Shown: positions 32,681 to 42,801, counted from the stretch's first letter. The stretch is DNA of 64,000 nt from Ferrovibrio sp046297595 (GCF_046297595.1 NZ_JBKBHT010000005.1:206124-270123); one strand, 5' to 3'. Numbers and translations are program-made. Notes: generated from the sequence alone by a model not told the origin.

Positions 32681-35600
32681 ATGAGCTTCGCTGATTTTGT
32701 CCATCTGCGCGTCCATACCGCCTATTCGCTGACCGAGGGGGCGATCCGGCTGCCCAAACTGGCCGAACTGTGCGTGAAGCTGCGCATGCCCGCCGTGGCG
32801 ATCACCGACACCAACAACCTGTTCGGCGCCCTGGAGGGTTCGAAGGAGCTGGCCGGCAAGGGTATCCAGCCGATCATCGGCTGCCAGCTCAGCCTGACCC
32901 GGGCCGACCAGGCCCAGGCGGGTTTCGGCAAGTCGCTGAAGAAACCAGATCCCGACCGCATCGTGCTGCTGGCCCAGAATGCCGCCGGCTATGCCAACCT
33001 GATGCAGCTCTCTACCAAGGCCTATCTGGAACCGCCGCCGGGCGAGGCGGCGCAGGTGGGCTGGGCCGATCTGGAAAAATGCAGCGAAGGGCTGATCTGT
33101 CTGAGCGGCGGCCCCAGTGGCCCCATCGCGCGGCTGCTGGCGGAAGGCCAGACCGATGCCGCACGGCAGCAGCTAGCGGCGCTCAAACGCATCTTTCCCG
33201 GCCGGCTCTATGTCGAATTGCAGCGCCATGGCTGGGCCATCGAAGCAAAGACCGAGCCGGGCCTGCTGGATCTGGCCTATGCGCTGGATCTGCCGCTGGT
33301 CGCCACCAACGACTGCTATTTCCCTGACGAGAGCATGTATGAGGCGCATGACGCGCTGCTCTGCATCGCCGAGGGCACCTATGTGGGCGAACAGAACCGC
33401 CGCCGCGTGACACCCGATCATCGTTTCAAGTCGGCCGAGGAAATGCGCGTGCTGTTCGCCGACCTGCCCGAGGCGGTCGACAACACGCTGGTGATCGCCA
33501 GGCGCTGCGCCATCAAGGCCGAGGAACGCAAACCGATCCTGCCGAACTTCGGAGACGGCAAGGGAGAGTCCGAGGCCGACACGCTGCGGCGCATGGCGCG
33601 GGAAGGGCTGGAACTGCGGCTGCAGCAGATCGGCGTCAGCGGCGAGGCAGCCAAGCCCTATTACGACCGTCTCGACTTCGAATGCGAGACGATCATCAAC
33701 ATGAAATTCCCCGGCTACTTCCTGATCGTGGCCGACTTCATCCAGTGGGCCAAGCGCAACAACGTTGCCGTCGGCCCGGGCCGTGGCTCGGGTGCCGGTT
33801 CGGTGGTGGCCTGGGCGCTGACCATCACCGACCTCGATCCGCTGCGCTTCGGCCTGCTGTTTGAACGCTTCCTCAATCCCGAACGCGTGTCGATGCCCGA
33901 CTTCGATATCGATTTCTGCCAAGAACGGCGGGAAAAGGTGATCGAATACGTGCAGCAGAAATACGGCGCCGCGAACGTGGCCCAGATCATCACCTTCGGC
34001 AAGCTGCAGGCCAGGGCTGCCTTGCGCGACGTGGGCCGCGTGCTACAGCTGCCGCTTGGCCAGGTGGACCGCATCTGCAAACTGGTGCCCAACAACCCGG
34101 CCAATCCGGTGACGCTGGCCCAGGCGATCAAGGAAGAGGTGCGCCTGCGCGAGGAGCGCGACCGCGACGAAGCCGTGGCGCGCATGATGGACGTGGCGCT
34201 GAAGCTCGAAGGCCTCTACCGCAACGCCTCCACCCACGCCGCCGGCGTGGTGATCGGCGACCGCCCGCTGGTGGAACTCGTGCCACTTTATCGCGATCCC
34301 CATGCCAGCATGCCGGCGACGCAGTTCTCGATGAAATATGCCGAGGCTGCCGGCCTGGTGAAATTCGACTTCCTGGGCCTGAAGACGCTGGATGTGCTTG
34401 AGAAGGCCGTCGAGCTGATCCGAAAGAAGGGCGTGCAGATCGACCTTGCCGCCATCCCGCTGGCCGATCAGCCGACGTTTGAACTGCTGGGCCGGGGCGA
34501 TACGGTGGGCGTGTTCCAGCTCGAAAGTTCGGGCATGCGCGACATGCTGCGCAACATGAAGCCCGATGCCTTCGAGGACATCATCGCCCTGGTGGCGCTC
34601 TATCGCCCGGGTCCGATGGAAAACATCCCGAGCTACATCGCGCGTAAGCACGGCAAGGAAAAACCCGACTACCTGCATGACTGGCTCAAGCCCGTGCTCG
34701 AGGAGACCTACGGCGTCATCATCTACCAGGAACAGGTGATGGAAATCGCCAAGGTGCTGGCCGGCTATTCGCTGGGCGAAGCCGACCTGCTGCGCCGCGC
34801 CATGGGCAAGAAGATCAAGGCCGAGATGGATGCGCAGAAGGAGCGCTTCGTCACCGGCGCCAAGGAGAAGGGCGTCGATCCCGACCGCGCCGCCTTCATC
34901 TTCGAACTGGTGGAAAAGTTCGCGGGCTACGGCTTCAACAAGAGCCACGCGGCCGCCTATGCGCTGGTGGCATGGCAGACGGCCTATCTGAAGGCCAATT
35001 TCCCGGTCGAGTTCATCGCCGCCTCGATGACCCTCGATCTGTCCAATACCGACAAGCTGAACGTCTTCCGCCAGGAATGTGCGCGTCAGGGCATAGGTCT
35101 GTTGCCGCCAGACGTGAACCGCTCCGAGGTCGAGTTCTCGGTGGAGTATGAGAAGGCCGAGAAGGGCGCGATCCGCTATGCGTTGGCGGCCGTGCGCAAT
35201 GTCGGCATCGCGCCGATGGGCCAGATCGTGGAGGAGCGCAAGGCCGGCGGCCCGTTCAAGTCGCTGTTCGACTTTGCCGGCCGGGTCGATCCCTCCGCGC
35301 TGAACAAGCGCATGCTGGAAAACATCGCCAAAGCCGGCGCGTTCGATGGGCTGGAGAAAAACCGCTCCAAGATGTTGGCTGGGCTGGAGACGCTGATCCG
35401 CTACGCCCAGAGCAAGGCGGAGGAGCGCGCCTCCAACCAGGTGTCTCTGTTCGGTGGCGGCAAGACGGAAGAGCGTTTGCCCAAGCTGCCCGAAGGCGAG
35501 GCATGGACGCCGATGGAGCAGCTTGCCAAGGAATTCGAGGCGATCGGCTTCTATCTCTCGGCCCATCCGCTGGATGCGTACCAGGCCACGCTCAACCGCG

Positions 35601-36151
35601 TGGGCGTGAAACGATATGCCGACATGCTCAAGCTGCTACATTCCGGCGACCAGGTGTTCAAGGTGGCTGGCACGGTGATCTCCAAACAGGAACGCACCTC
35701 GCAGAAGACCGGCAACCGTTTCGCCTTCGTGCAATGCTCCGATGCCTCTGGCATGTTCGAGGTAATGCTGTTCTCGGAAGTGCTGGCGCAATACCGCGAT
35801 CTGCTGGAGGCGGGTGCGAATATCGTCTGGACATTGACCGCGCGGGCCGATGGCGAGCAGCCGCGCCTGAGCGCGCAGAAGGCCGAGAAGCTGGACGACG
35901 TGGCCGCCCGCGCCGCCGCCGGCATCCGCATCATGGTGGAAAACGACAAGCCCTTCGCCCAGATCAAGGGGCTGCTCGACAAGGCCGGGCGCGGCAAGGG
36001 GCAGGTGCTGCTGGGCCTGAAGCTGGATGGAGCGGACCTGCCGGGTGGCGTGGAAGCCGATATCAAGCTGCCGAGCGGTTATGCCATCAATCCGACCATC
36101 CGCCACCAGATCCGCGTGCTGCCGGGTGTGGTGGAGGTTTACGACATATAA
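32681..36151 (+). CDS. dnaE: DNA polymerase III subunit alpha
   Basis: The replicative polymerase catalytic subunit, 1156 residues. An N-terminal PHP domain begins FVHLRVHTAYSLTEGAI. The palm carries the catalytic aspartates in MPDFDIDFCQERREKVIEYV (about 405-424) and the GPGRGSGAGSVVAW loop before it. The tandem helix-hairpin-helix and the OB domain follow in the last 350 residues. It is the DnaE1 type by length, and the start MSFADFVHLRVHT fits the family. The frame continues upstream, but the codons there do not look coding. pepN starts 10 bases after the stop. Confidence 0.96.
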   Translation: MSFADFVHLRVHTAYSLTEGAIRLPKLAELCVKLRMPAVAITDTNNLFGALEGSKELAGKGIQPIIGCQLSLTRADQAQAGFGKSLKKPDPDRIVLLAQNAAGYANLMQLSTKAYLEPPPGEAAQVGWADLEKCSEGLICLSGGPSGPIARLLAEGQTDAARQQLAALKRIFPGRLYVELQRHGWAIEAKTEPGLLDLAYALDLPLVATNDCYFPDESMYEAHDALLCIAEGTYVGEQNRRRVTPDHRFKSAEEMRVLFADLPEAVDNTLVIARRCAIKAEERKPILPNFGDGKGESEADTLRRMAREGLELRLQQIGVSGEAAKPYYDRLDFECETIINMKFPGYFLIVADFIQWAKRNNVAVGPGRGSGAGSVVAWALTITDLDPLRFGLLFERFLNPERVSMPDFDIDFCQERREKVIEYVQQKYGAANVAQIITFGKLQARAALRDVGRVLQLPLGQVDRICKLVPNNPANPVTLAQAIKEEVRLREERDRDEAVARMMDVALKLEGLYRNASTHAAGVVIGDRPLVELVPLYRDPHASMPATQFSMKYAEAAGLVKFDFLGLKTLDVLEKAVELIRKKGVQIDLAAIPLADQPTFELLGRGDTVGVFQLESSGMRDMLRNMKPDAFEDIIALVALYRPGPMENIPSYIARKHGKEKPDYLHDWLKPVLEETYGVIIYQEQVMEIAKVLAGYSLGEADLLRRAMGKKIKAEMDAQKERFVTGAKEKGVDPDRAAFIFELVEKFAGYGFNKSHAAAYALVAWQTAYLKANFPVEFIAASMTLDLSNTDKLNVFRQECARQGIGLLPPDVNRSEVEFSVEYEKAEKGAIRYALAAVRNVGIAPMGQIVEERKAGGPFKSLFDFAGRVDPSALNKRMLENIAKAGAFDGLEKNRSKMLAGLETLIRYAQSKAEERASNQVSLFGGGKTEERLPKLPEGEAWTPMEQLAKEFEAIGFYLSAHPLDAYQATLNRVGVKRYADMLKLLHSGDQVFKVAGTVISKQERTSQKTGNRFAFVQCSDASGMFEVMLFSEVLAQYRDLLEAGANIVWTLTARADGEQPRLSAQKAEKLDDVAARAAAGIRIMVENDKPFAQIKGLLDKAGRGKGQVLLGLKLDGADLPGGVEADIKLPSGYAINPTIRHQIRVLPGVVEVYDI

Positions 36152-36160
36152 GAGCCCTGC

Positions 36161-38791
36161 ATGAACCAGGTTCAACCACAGGCCATTCATCGCAAGGATT
36201 ACCGCGCACCGGATTATCGCATCGAGAGCGTCGCCCTCGAATTCGATCTGGTGTCAGACGCTACGCTGGTGAAATCCCGTTTGAGCATGGTGACCGTCAA
36301 TCCGAGCTCGCCTCTGGTGCTGGATGGCGAAGACCTGAAGCTGATTTCGCTGAAGCTTGACGGCCGTGCGCTGGCGCCCGGTGAATACGCACTGGAAGAG
36401 CGCTCGCTCACCATCGGCAGTCCGCCGGCCAGCTTTACGCTGGAAATCGAGACGCAGGTTGATCCCCGGGGCAACACACAACTTTCGGGGCTGTACCAGT
36501 CCAGTGGCAATTACTGCACGCAATGCGAGGCGGAAGGTTTCCGCCGCATCACCTATTTCCTCGACCGGCCGGATGTGATGACGACCTATCGCGTCACCAT
36601 CCGCGCCGACCGCAAGGCCTGCCCGGTGCTGCTGTCGAACGGCAACCTGGTGGAGGAGGGCGCGCTGCCCGATGGCCGCCATTTCGCCGTCTGGCATGAC
36701 CCGTTCCCCAAACCCTGCTACCTGTTCGCGTTGGTGGCTGGCGACCTGGCCTGCAACGAAGACAGCTTCACCACGCAGAGCGGCCGGCCGGTGAAACTGC
36801 GCATCTTCACTGAGCATGGCAAGGAAGCGCGCAGCGCCTATGCCATGGATGCGCTGAAACGCTCCATGCGCTGGGACGAAACCCGCTTTGGCCTGGAATA
36901 CGACCTCGACCTGTTCAACATCGTTGCCGTCAGCGACTTCAACATGGGCGCGATGGAGAACAAGAGCCTGAACGTCTTCAACGATCGCTACATCCTGGCC
37001 GATCCGGAAACCGCGACCGACGGCGATTTCGCCGCCATCGAAGCCGTGGTGGCGCATGAGTATTTTCACAACTGGACCGGCAACCGCATCACCTGCCGCG
37101 ACTGGTTCCAGCTCAGCCTGAAGGAAGGCCTGACGGTGTTCCGCGACCAGGAATTCTCGTCCGACATGCGCTCGCGCCCGGTCAAGCGCATTCAGGATGT
37201 GCGCAACCTGCGGGCCCGCCAGTTCCCCGAGGATGCCGGACCGCTGGCACATCCGATCCGGCCCGACAGCTATATCGCCATCGACAATTTCTACACTGCC
37301 ACGGTCTACGAGAAGGGCTCGGAAGTCATCCGCATGATGCACACCCTGCTGGGCGAGGATGGTTTCCAGAAGGGCATGAAACTCTATGTCGAACGGCATG
37401 ACGGCGAGGCGGCCACCTGCGACCAGTTCGTGGCCGCGATGGCCGATGCCAGTGGCGTCGACCTGGAGCAGTTCCGTCTGTGGTATTCCCAGGCCGGAAC
37501 GCCGGAACTGCGGATCGATGGGCGGTATGACGCGCAGAGCGGAGATTATGTGCTGAAGATTGCCCAGCATTGCCCGCCCACGCCGGGCCAGCCGGACAAG
37601 CAGCCGATGCATATCCCGCTGCATGTGGGTTTGCTGGATGCGCAGGGACAGGATATTCCCCTGCGCCTGGAAAATGAGACCGCAGCGCCGCAGCGCAATG
37701 GCCGGGTGCTTTCGGTGACCGCGCCGAGGCAGACTTTCCGTTTCCGGGGTGTGCCGGAGCCGCGCGCGCTGTCGCTCAATCGCGGTTTCTCGGCTCCAGT
37801 GAATATCAGGGCGAGTCAAAGCGGCGCGGAACGCGCCTTCCTGATGGCGCATGACTCCGATGCCTTCGCGCGCTGGGAGGCCGGCCAGCAATATGCCACC
37901 GACCTGCTTTTGCAGCGTGTGGCTCAGCCATCGAAGGTCTTCGATCCGGATTTCGTCGCGGCGGTGGGGCAGGTCTTGCGCGATGGCAGCCTGGAACCGG
38001 CTTTTGCGGCCGAGGCGATCACGCTGCCCAGCGAGGATTACATCGCCGACCACATGGCGGTGATCGATGTGGAGGCCGTTCATACGGCGCGCCGCGCCCT
38101 GCGCCGGCAGGTTGCCGACACTCATCGCGACCTGCTGCTGGCGACATATGACGCCAACCGCGTGCCAGGGCCTTATAGTCCCGATGCCGGACCCGCCGGC
38201 AAACGCGCGCTGAAGAACGCCGCACTGGCATATCTTGCCGAACTGGTGCCGGATGATCGCGGCATCCTCGACCGCATCGCCGGCCAGTATCGCGATGCCG
38301 ACAACATGACCGACCGCATGGCCGCCCTGCGCCTGCTGGTCGATCTGGACGTGCCCGAGCGTCAGGCTGCGCTGGACGATTTCCATAACCGGTTCCGCGA
38401 CGACGCCCTGGTGCTCGACAAATGGCTGGCACTGCAGGCGATCTCGGCCCTGCCGGATACGCTGGAGCGGGTGAGGGCGTTGCTGAAGCATCCCGCCTTC
38501 TCGATGCAGAAACCCAACAAAGTGCGGGCGCTGATCGGCAGCTTCACGGCGAACGCCCTGCGCTATCATGCCGCCGATGGCACTGGGTATGCCTTCCACG
38601 CCGACCGGATCGTCGAACTCGATCCGATCAATCCGCAGGTTGCAGCCCGTCTTCTGGCGCCGCTGGGGCGTTGGCGCCGTGTCGATGCCGGCCGCCAGGC
38701 AAAGATGAAGGCCGAGCTGGAGCGGATCCTGGCCGTGCCGAAGCTGTCGCGCGAGACCTACGAGATCGCCTCGAAATCGCTGGCCGGATGA
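36161..38791 (+). CDS. pepN: Aminopeptidase N
   Basis: A zinc M1-family aminopeptidase of 876 residues acting on short cytoplasmic peptides. The exopeptidase motif GAMEN lies in FNMGAMENKSLNVF (about residue 263), and the zinc site is H299-E300-x2-H303 with E322 19 residues after H303 (VAHEYFHNW to LSLKEG). The DUF3458 Ig-like and C-terminal helical domains are present, which matches the bacterial PepN type. The start ATG is 10 bases after dnaE, with a weak ribosome-binding site. Confidence 0.95.
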   Translation: MNQVQPQAIHRKDYRAPDYRIESVALEFDLVSDATLVKSRLSMVTVNPSSPLVLDGEDLKLISLKLDGRALAPGEYALEERSLTIGSPPASFTLEIETQVDPRGNTQLSGLYQSSGNYCTQCEAEGFRRITYFLDRPDVMTTYRVTIRADRKACPVLLSNGNLVEEGALPDGRHFAVWHDPFPKPCYLFALVAGDLACNEDSFTTQSGRPVKLRIFTEHGKEARSAYAMDALKRSMRWDETRFGLEYDLDLFNIVAVSDFNMGAMENKSLNVFNDRYILADPETATDGDFAAIEAVVAHEYFHNWTGNRITCRDWFQLSLKEGLTVFRDQEFSSDMRSRPVKRIQDVRNLRARQFPEDAGPLAHPIRPDSYIAIDNFYTATVYEKGSEVIRMMHTLLGEDGFQKGMKLYVERHDGEAATCDQFVAAMADASGVDLEQFRLWYSQAGTPELRIDGRYDAQSGDYVLKIAQHCPPTPGQPDKQPMHIPLHVGLLDAQGQDIPLRLENETAAPQRNGRVLSVTAPRQTFRFRGVPEPRALSLNRGFSAPVNIRASQSGAERAFLMAHDSDAFARWEAGQQYATDLLLQRVAQPSKVFDPDFVAAVGQVLRDGSLEPAFAAEAITLPSEDYIADHMAVIDVEAVHTARRALRRQVADTHRDLLLATYDANRVPGPYSPDAGPAGKRALKNAALAYLAELVPDDRGILDRIAGQYRDADNMTDRMAALRLLVDLDVPERQAALDDFHNRFRDDALVLDKWLALQAISALPDTLERVRALLKHPAFSMQKPNKVRALIGSFTANALRYHAADGTGYAFHADRIVELDPINPQVAARLLAPLGRWRRVDAGRQAKMKAELERILAVPKLSRETYEIASKSLAG

Positions 38792-38801
38792 GGCCGCAAA
38801 A

Positions 38802-38840
38802 GCCGGATAGCGGCGGCCCGCTCTGAGGGGCTATTCCGGC
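38802..38840 (+). repeat. Hairpin between pepN and the MFS gene, covering its ribosome-binding site
   Basis: GCCGGATAGC (38802-38811) pairs with GCTATTCCGGC (38830-38840) with a single bulged T. The right arm ends 4 bases before the MFS start codon and contains the only purine-rich stretch available for ribosome binding, so folding could limit translation. It could also be a weak terminator for pepN, though no T-run follows. Confidence 0.5.
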
Positions 38841-38844
38841 GGGC

Positions 38845-40095
38845 ATGATGATCATGCCCGCCGATCCCGCCTTCCGCCGCCTGTGGTTTGCCAATCTTGC
38901 CGCCAATGGTGCCGAGCAGCTTGCGCTCGCCGCCATCCCCCTGATGGCCGCGCTGGCGCTGGGGGCCACGCCTGAACAGATGGGCGGGCTCACCGCTTTC
39001 CAGACCCTGCCATATCTGCTCCTCTCGCTGGTGGCAGGGATATGGGCGGACCGGTTCCCCCGGCATTGGCTGATGGCCGGTTCGGAAGCGGTGCGCGCCA
39101 TCCTGCTGCTCTGGCTGCCGCTACTGGCCCTTTCTGGCTGGCTGGGTCTCGCGGGGCTGGCGGTTGTGGGCTTCGCGCTCTCGGCGGCCACCGTGCTGTT
39201 CAATGTCGCCGCCCAGGCCTACCTGCCGGCGCTGGTCGGCCGCGAAGGGCTGGCGCATGCCAATGCGCGGCTGGAATTCGCCCGGGCTGCCGCCGTGTTT
39301 CTTGGCCCGGGCCTGGCCGGTATCGTGGCGGGCTGGACCTCGCCGATGGCGGCGCTGGCGATTTCGGGCGTCACCTCCGCACTGGCAGCCTGGCTGCTGT
39401 CCGCGCCGATGATGCGACGCGACATACCACAGGCGCAGTCCCGTCTGCCGCTGCGGCAGGTACTGGCCGAAGGTTTCGCGCTGGTCTGGCGGCATGCCCT
39501 GCTACGGGCGATCGCCGGCTGCGCCATGGCGTGGAATTTCAGCTGGTTCGTGCTGATGGCCGTGCTGGTTCTGTTTGCCGCCAACGATCTGGGACTGAGC
39601 CCGGCGCAGATCGGCTTTGCCCTGGGCGCACAGGGCCTGGGCATGCTGCTGGCCGCGCTCTGTGTTCCATTCATCCATGCCCGGCTGCGGCTCGGCACGA
39701 TGATCCTGCTCGGGCCGGCGATGTCGGTGGTCGCCGCATTGTGCGTCGGCAGCACGACGGCCCTGCAGGACATGCCGGCCTTCGCCATGCTCTGCGCGGG
39801 CTTCTTCCTGTTCGGATTCGGGCCGATGCTGTGGACCATCGGCCAGACCAGCCTGCGGCAGGCCATCGTTCCGGCGCGGCTGATCGGCCGGGTTAGCGCG
39901 ATCCAGCAGGTGGCGACGCTTGGCATGCGGCCTGTCGGTGCACTGGTCGGTGGCTGGGTTGGCGGTCAGTACGGGCTGACAGCCGCGATCTGGCTGGCAG
40001 TGGCCGGTTACGGCGTGCAGCTGGCGATCATCCTGCTATCGCCCATGCCGCACCTGAGCGAACTGCCCGAGGCGATGGCGGAAGAAGCCGTCTAG
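38845..40095 (+). CDS. MFS transporter (EntS-like branch)
   Basis: A 416-residue inner-membrane protein with about twelve helices. The start ADPAFRRLWFANLAANGAEQLALAAIPLMA and the loop LVAGIWADRFPRHWLM are typical of the EntS-like group of major facilitator exporters. The group exports siderophores, drugs or other metabolites; substrate unknown. Two in-frame ATGs (38845 and 38848) are adjacent, and a third is at 38854. Its stop overlaps the end of the converging pentapeptide gene. Confidence 0.86.
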   Translation: MMIMPADPAFRRLWFANLAANGAEQLALAAIPLMAALALGATPEQMGGLTAFQTLPYLLLSLVAGIWADRFPRHWLMAGSEAVRAILLLWLPLLALSGWLGLAGLAVVGFALSAATVLFNVAAQAYLPALVGREGLAHANARLEFARAAAVFLGPGLAGIVAGWTSPMAALAISGVTSALAAWLLSAPMMRRDIPQAQSRLPLRQVLAEGFALVWRHALLRAIAGCAMAWNFSWFVLMAVLVLFAANDLGLSPAQIGFALGAQGLGMLLAALCVPFIHARLRLGTMILLGPAMSVVAALCVGSTTALQDMPAFAMLCAGFFLFGFGPMLWTIGQTSLRQAIVPARLIGRVSAIQQVATLGMRPVGALVGGWVGGQYGLTAAIWLAVAGYGVQLAIILLSPMPHLSELPEAMAEEAV

Positions 40096-41414
40096 CCCGG
40101 CAGCTTGAATCCGATGGCGCCGCGCAGGTCGGCACCTTCCAGATCGGCGCCGCGCAGGTCGGCATTGGTAAGATCGGCATCCAGGAACGAGCAGCCGCGC
40201 AGATTGGCGCTGCGCAGGTCGGCCAAGGTCAGGATCGAACGGTTGAAGATCGCGCCTTCCAGGTCGGCGCCCTGGAATTTCGTCTGCGTCAGATTGCATT
40301 CCTGCAGGCTGGCCGCCTGGCGCCGGTGCTTGGCGCCGGAAATGCTTACCGGCGACATCTTGGCACCGCGGAAGTCGGCATTGGTCATGATGGCGCGGTC
40401 GAATTTCGCGCCCTGCAGGTTGCAGGTGGCGAAATTGGCATTCAGCATCATGGCGCCGCGCAGATCCGACAGCACGAAACGTGAGCCGGAGAAATCGGTA
40501 TTGCGCAGGATGGCGTAAGAGAAATCGCCGGCGGAGAAGTTGATCTGGGTGAGTTTCAGGTCGGACAGGTCGTAACGGCTGAAATCGACCCGCATACCCT
40601 GCTTGCCCAGGGTTTCGATCCAGGTCAGGTGTTCGCGCACGATGAACTGCAGCGAACGGTCGAGGCTATCGAGGCTGCGCGGCAGGATCGCCTTGGTGAC
40701 ATCGGCATCGCGCAGGTCGACAGGGCGGAAGTAGGCGGCCGTCAGGTCGGCGCCATCGAAATTAGTTTCATTCAGCACCGCGCCGGCCAGCACGGAGCCA
40801 TGCAGCACGCAATGCGATAGGTTCGAGCCGGTGAGGTCGGCGCCTGTGAACAGGCAGCCGGCGAGGTTGGAACCCGTGAGGTCGGCGCCGTTCAGTTTGG
40901 CGTTGGAGAAATTGCAGTTGCTCAGGTCGGTATTGCGACCAACCACTTTCCCGAGTTTGGCCGATGTCAGGTTGGCGCCGGCCATCTTGGCGTTGTCGAT
41001 CGACGTGGCCCGTTTAAGCACCGCGATCAGGTTGCCATCCTCGTCGGGGCGCAGCAGAACGCCGTCACGAATATCGGCATTGGTGAGATTTGCGCTTTCC
41101 AGATTGGCATTGCGCAGATTCACGCCGCGCAGGTCGGCCTTGGTGAGGTCGGCGCGGCGAAAATCGGCGCCTTGCAGGTCTGCGGCGAAAAAGGATGAGC
41201 CGACCAGAACGGCATGGCTGAAATCGGCGTAATTCATCTTACTGCCGACAAAATCAGCCGAGGTCAGTTCCTTGCCGCTGAAATCGATGCGCGAGGCATC
41301 GCGGAAATGCAGCACCATGCGTTTGCCGCCACGTACGCCGCGCACATAATTGGCATGGTTCTCGAACAATTCGTCGATTTCGTACTGTGCTATGACCTTG
41401 ACGGGATTGTTCAT
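40092..41414 (-). CDS. Pentapeptide-repeat protein, downstream copy
   Basis: A 440-residue protein made mostly of A(D/N)LxX pentapeptide repeats, which fold as a right-handed quadrilateral beta-helix. The pattern runs from about residue 60 to 220 and from 285 to the end (for example ADLRGADLEGADLRGA). A non-repeat insertion at about 235-280 (LDRSLQFIVREHLTWIETLG) breaks the helix into two lobes. A short N-terminal non-repeat cap contains YVRGVRGGKRM. It shares all of these features with the upstream gene at 41479-42801. Roles of pentapeptide proteins range from DNA mimicry to scaffolding; none can be assigned. There is no signal peptide. A 64-base gap separates the two genes. Confidence 0.9.
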   Translation of the reverse strand: MNNPVKVIAQYEIDELFENHANYVRGVRGGKRMVLHFRDASRIDFSGKELTSADFVGSKMNYADFSHAVLVGSSFFAADLQGADFRRADLTKADLRGVNLRNANLESANLTNADIRDGVLLRPDEDGNLIAVLKRATSIDNAKMAGANLTSAKLGKVVGRNTDLSNCNFSNAKLNGADLTGSNLAGCLFTGADLTGSNLSHCVLHGSVLAGAVLNETNFDGADLTAAYFRPVDLRDADVTKAILPRSLDSLDRSLQFIVREHLTWIETLGKQGMRVDFSRYDLSDLKLTQINFSAGDFSYAILRNTDFSGSRFVLSDLRGAMMLNANFATCNLQGAKFDRAIMTNADFRGAKMSPVSISGAKHRRQAASLQECNLTQTKFQGADLEGAIFNRSILTLADLRSANLRGCSFLDADLTNADLRGADLEGADLRGAIGFKLPG

Positions 41415-41478
41415 ACGGGCCGTTTCATCCAGTTTTCGGCAGCCAGCCTAGCACAGGAGGCGGTGGTCACGGCAATTC

Positions 41479-42801
41479 TCATGACAGATTGACGCCCGTG
41501 GCGCCGGTGAAATCGGCACCACTCACTTCGGCGTCACGCAGGTCGGCCCCGGTCAGGTCGGCGCCGCGGAAATTCGCCCCTCTCAGGTTGGCGTCGCGCA
41601 GGTCGGCATGCATCAGGATGCTGCGTATCAGATTTGCGCCTTCCAGATCGCAGGCGCTTAGATTTGCCTGGCTCAGATTGGCATTCTCCAGGTTGGCATG
41701 CCAACGTTTGCCATGCATGGACGAGATCGGCATCGGACTCAGCTTGGCGCCACGGAAATTGCTGCCGATGAGGTTGGCGCCCGAGAATTTCACGCCGCGC
41801 AGATCGGCTCCGGCGAATTGCGCATTCAGCAGCATGGCGTCGGTGAAGTCGCACATGGTGAGGCTGGCGCCGCCGAAATCGGCTTCCACCAGGGTCGACT
41901 GGATAAAAAGCGCGGCAGAGAGGTCGATCTGGGCGAGTTTGACACCCGACATGTCAATGCGGCTGAAATCGGCGCGGCGCCCCTTGGCGCCAAGGGAATC
42001 CGCCCAGGCCAGATGCTCGCGCAGGATGATCTGCAACGGCTTGTCCAGGTCGGCCACCATCTTGGGCAGCAAGGCGCCGCCCATGCGTGCATCGCGCATT
42101 TCGCTGGTGCGGAAAAACGCGCCGGCCAAATCAGCGCCGTCAAAGCGCGTGCCGTTCAGCATCGCGCCGGCCAGAACAGCGCCGGAAAGCGTGCAGCCGC
42201 TCATGTTGGTATTCGTCAGGTCGGCACCGACGAAGATCGCACCGCGCAGATCGGAATTCGACAGGTCGGCATCCACCAGCCGTGCGTTGGCCAGGTTGGC
42301 ATGGGTAAGGTCGGCCTGCTGACTCATGATGCGGCCAAGTTTGGCGCCCACCAGTTTGGAATGGGTCATCTGCGCCTTCTCGGTGACCGCACCGCCGACG
42401 GCAATCGGTACGAGATTGCCATCCTCGTCGGGTTTCAGCAGGCGGCCGTCACGCAGGTCGGCGCCGGAAAGATCAGCGAATTCCAGGATGGCCCCGCGCA
42501 GGATGGCGCCCCGCAGGTCGGAGCGGGTGAGATCGGCCGAGGAAAGGTCGGCGTTCTCCATCACGGCGCCATAAAAATTGGCCCGGGTCAGCTTGGCGAA
42601 CTTGAAGACGGCGGCGCGGAAGACACCTCCGACCATGTTCACCTCGCGCAAGTCACGGTTGGCGAAATTCAGGCCCGATGCATCGCGGAATTGCAGATTC
42701 AGGCGGATGCCGCCTCGCATGCCGCGGGCAAAACGCTCATGGCTGACCAGCAACGGGTCGAGGTCTTTTTGCTGGATCGCCGAGTCAGACATGGCCGGCA
42801 T
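41479..42801 (-). CDS. Pentapeptide-repeat protein, upstream copy
   Basis: Also 440 residues, and a paralogue of the next gene. It has the same N-terminal cap (FARGMRGGIRLNLQFRDASG), the same DEDGNL stretch near residue 140 (LLKPDEDGNLVPI against LLRPDEDGNLIAV), and the same two-lobe layout with the insertion LDKPLQIILREHLAWADSLG. The C-terminal repeats read ADLRDANLRGANFRGADLTGADL. Start ATGs at 42801 and 42792 are both possible. Tandem duplication with conservation of the non-repeat insertion suggests that the pair works together, perhaps as a heterodimer; that is inference. Function unknown. Confidence 0.9.
   Translation of the reverse strand: MPAMSDSAIQQKDLDPLLVSHERFARGMRGGIRLNLQFRDASGLNFANRDLREVNMVGGVFRAAVFKFAKLTRANFYGAVMENADLSSADLTRSDLRGAILRGAILEFADLSGADLRDGRLLKPDEDGNLVPIAVGGAVTEKAQMTHSKLVGAKLGRIMSQQADLTHANLANARLVDADLSNSDLRGAIFVGADLTNTNMSGCTLSGAVLAGAMLNGTRFDGADLAGAFFRTSEMRDARMGGALLPKMVADLDKPLQIILREHLAWADSLGAKGRRADFSRIDMSGVKLAQIDLSAALFIQSTLVEADFGGASLTMCDFTDAMLLNAQFAGADLRGVKFSGANLIGSNFRGAKLSPMPISSMHGKRWHANLENANLSQANLSACDLEGANLIRSILMHADLRDANLRGANFRGADLTGADLRDAEVSGADFTGATGVNLS

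Noticed and set aside
40092..42801. Short, near-periodic DNA repeats that could suggest a repeat array.
   Set aside because: The 15-base periodicity comes from pentapeptide repeats in two coding sequences. There are no uniform repeats with unique spacers, so it is not a CRISPR array.
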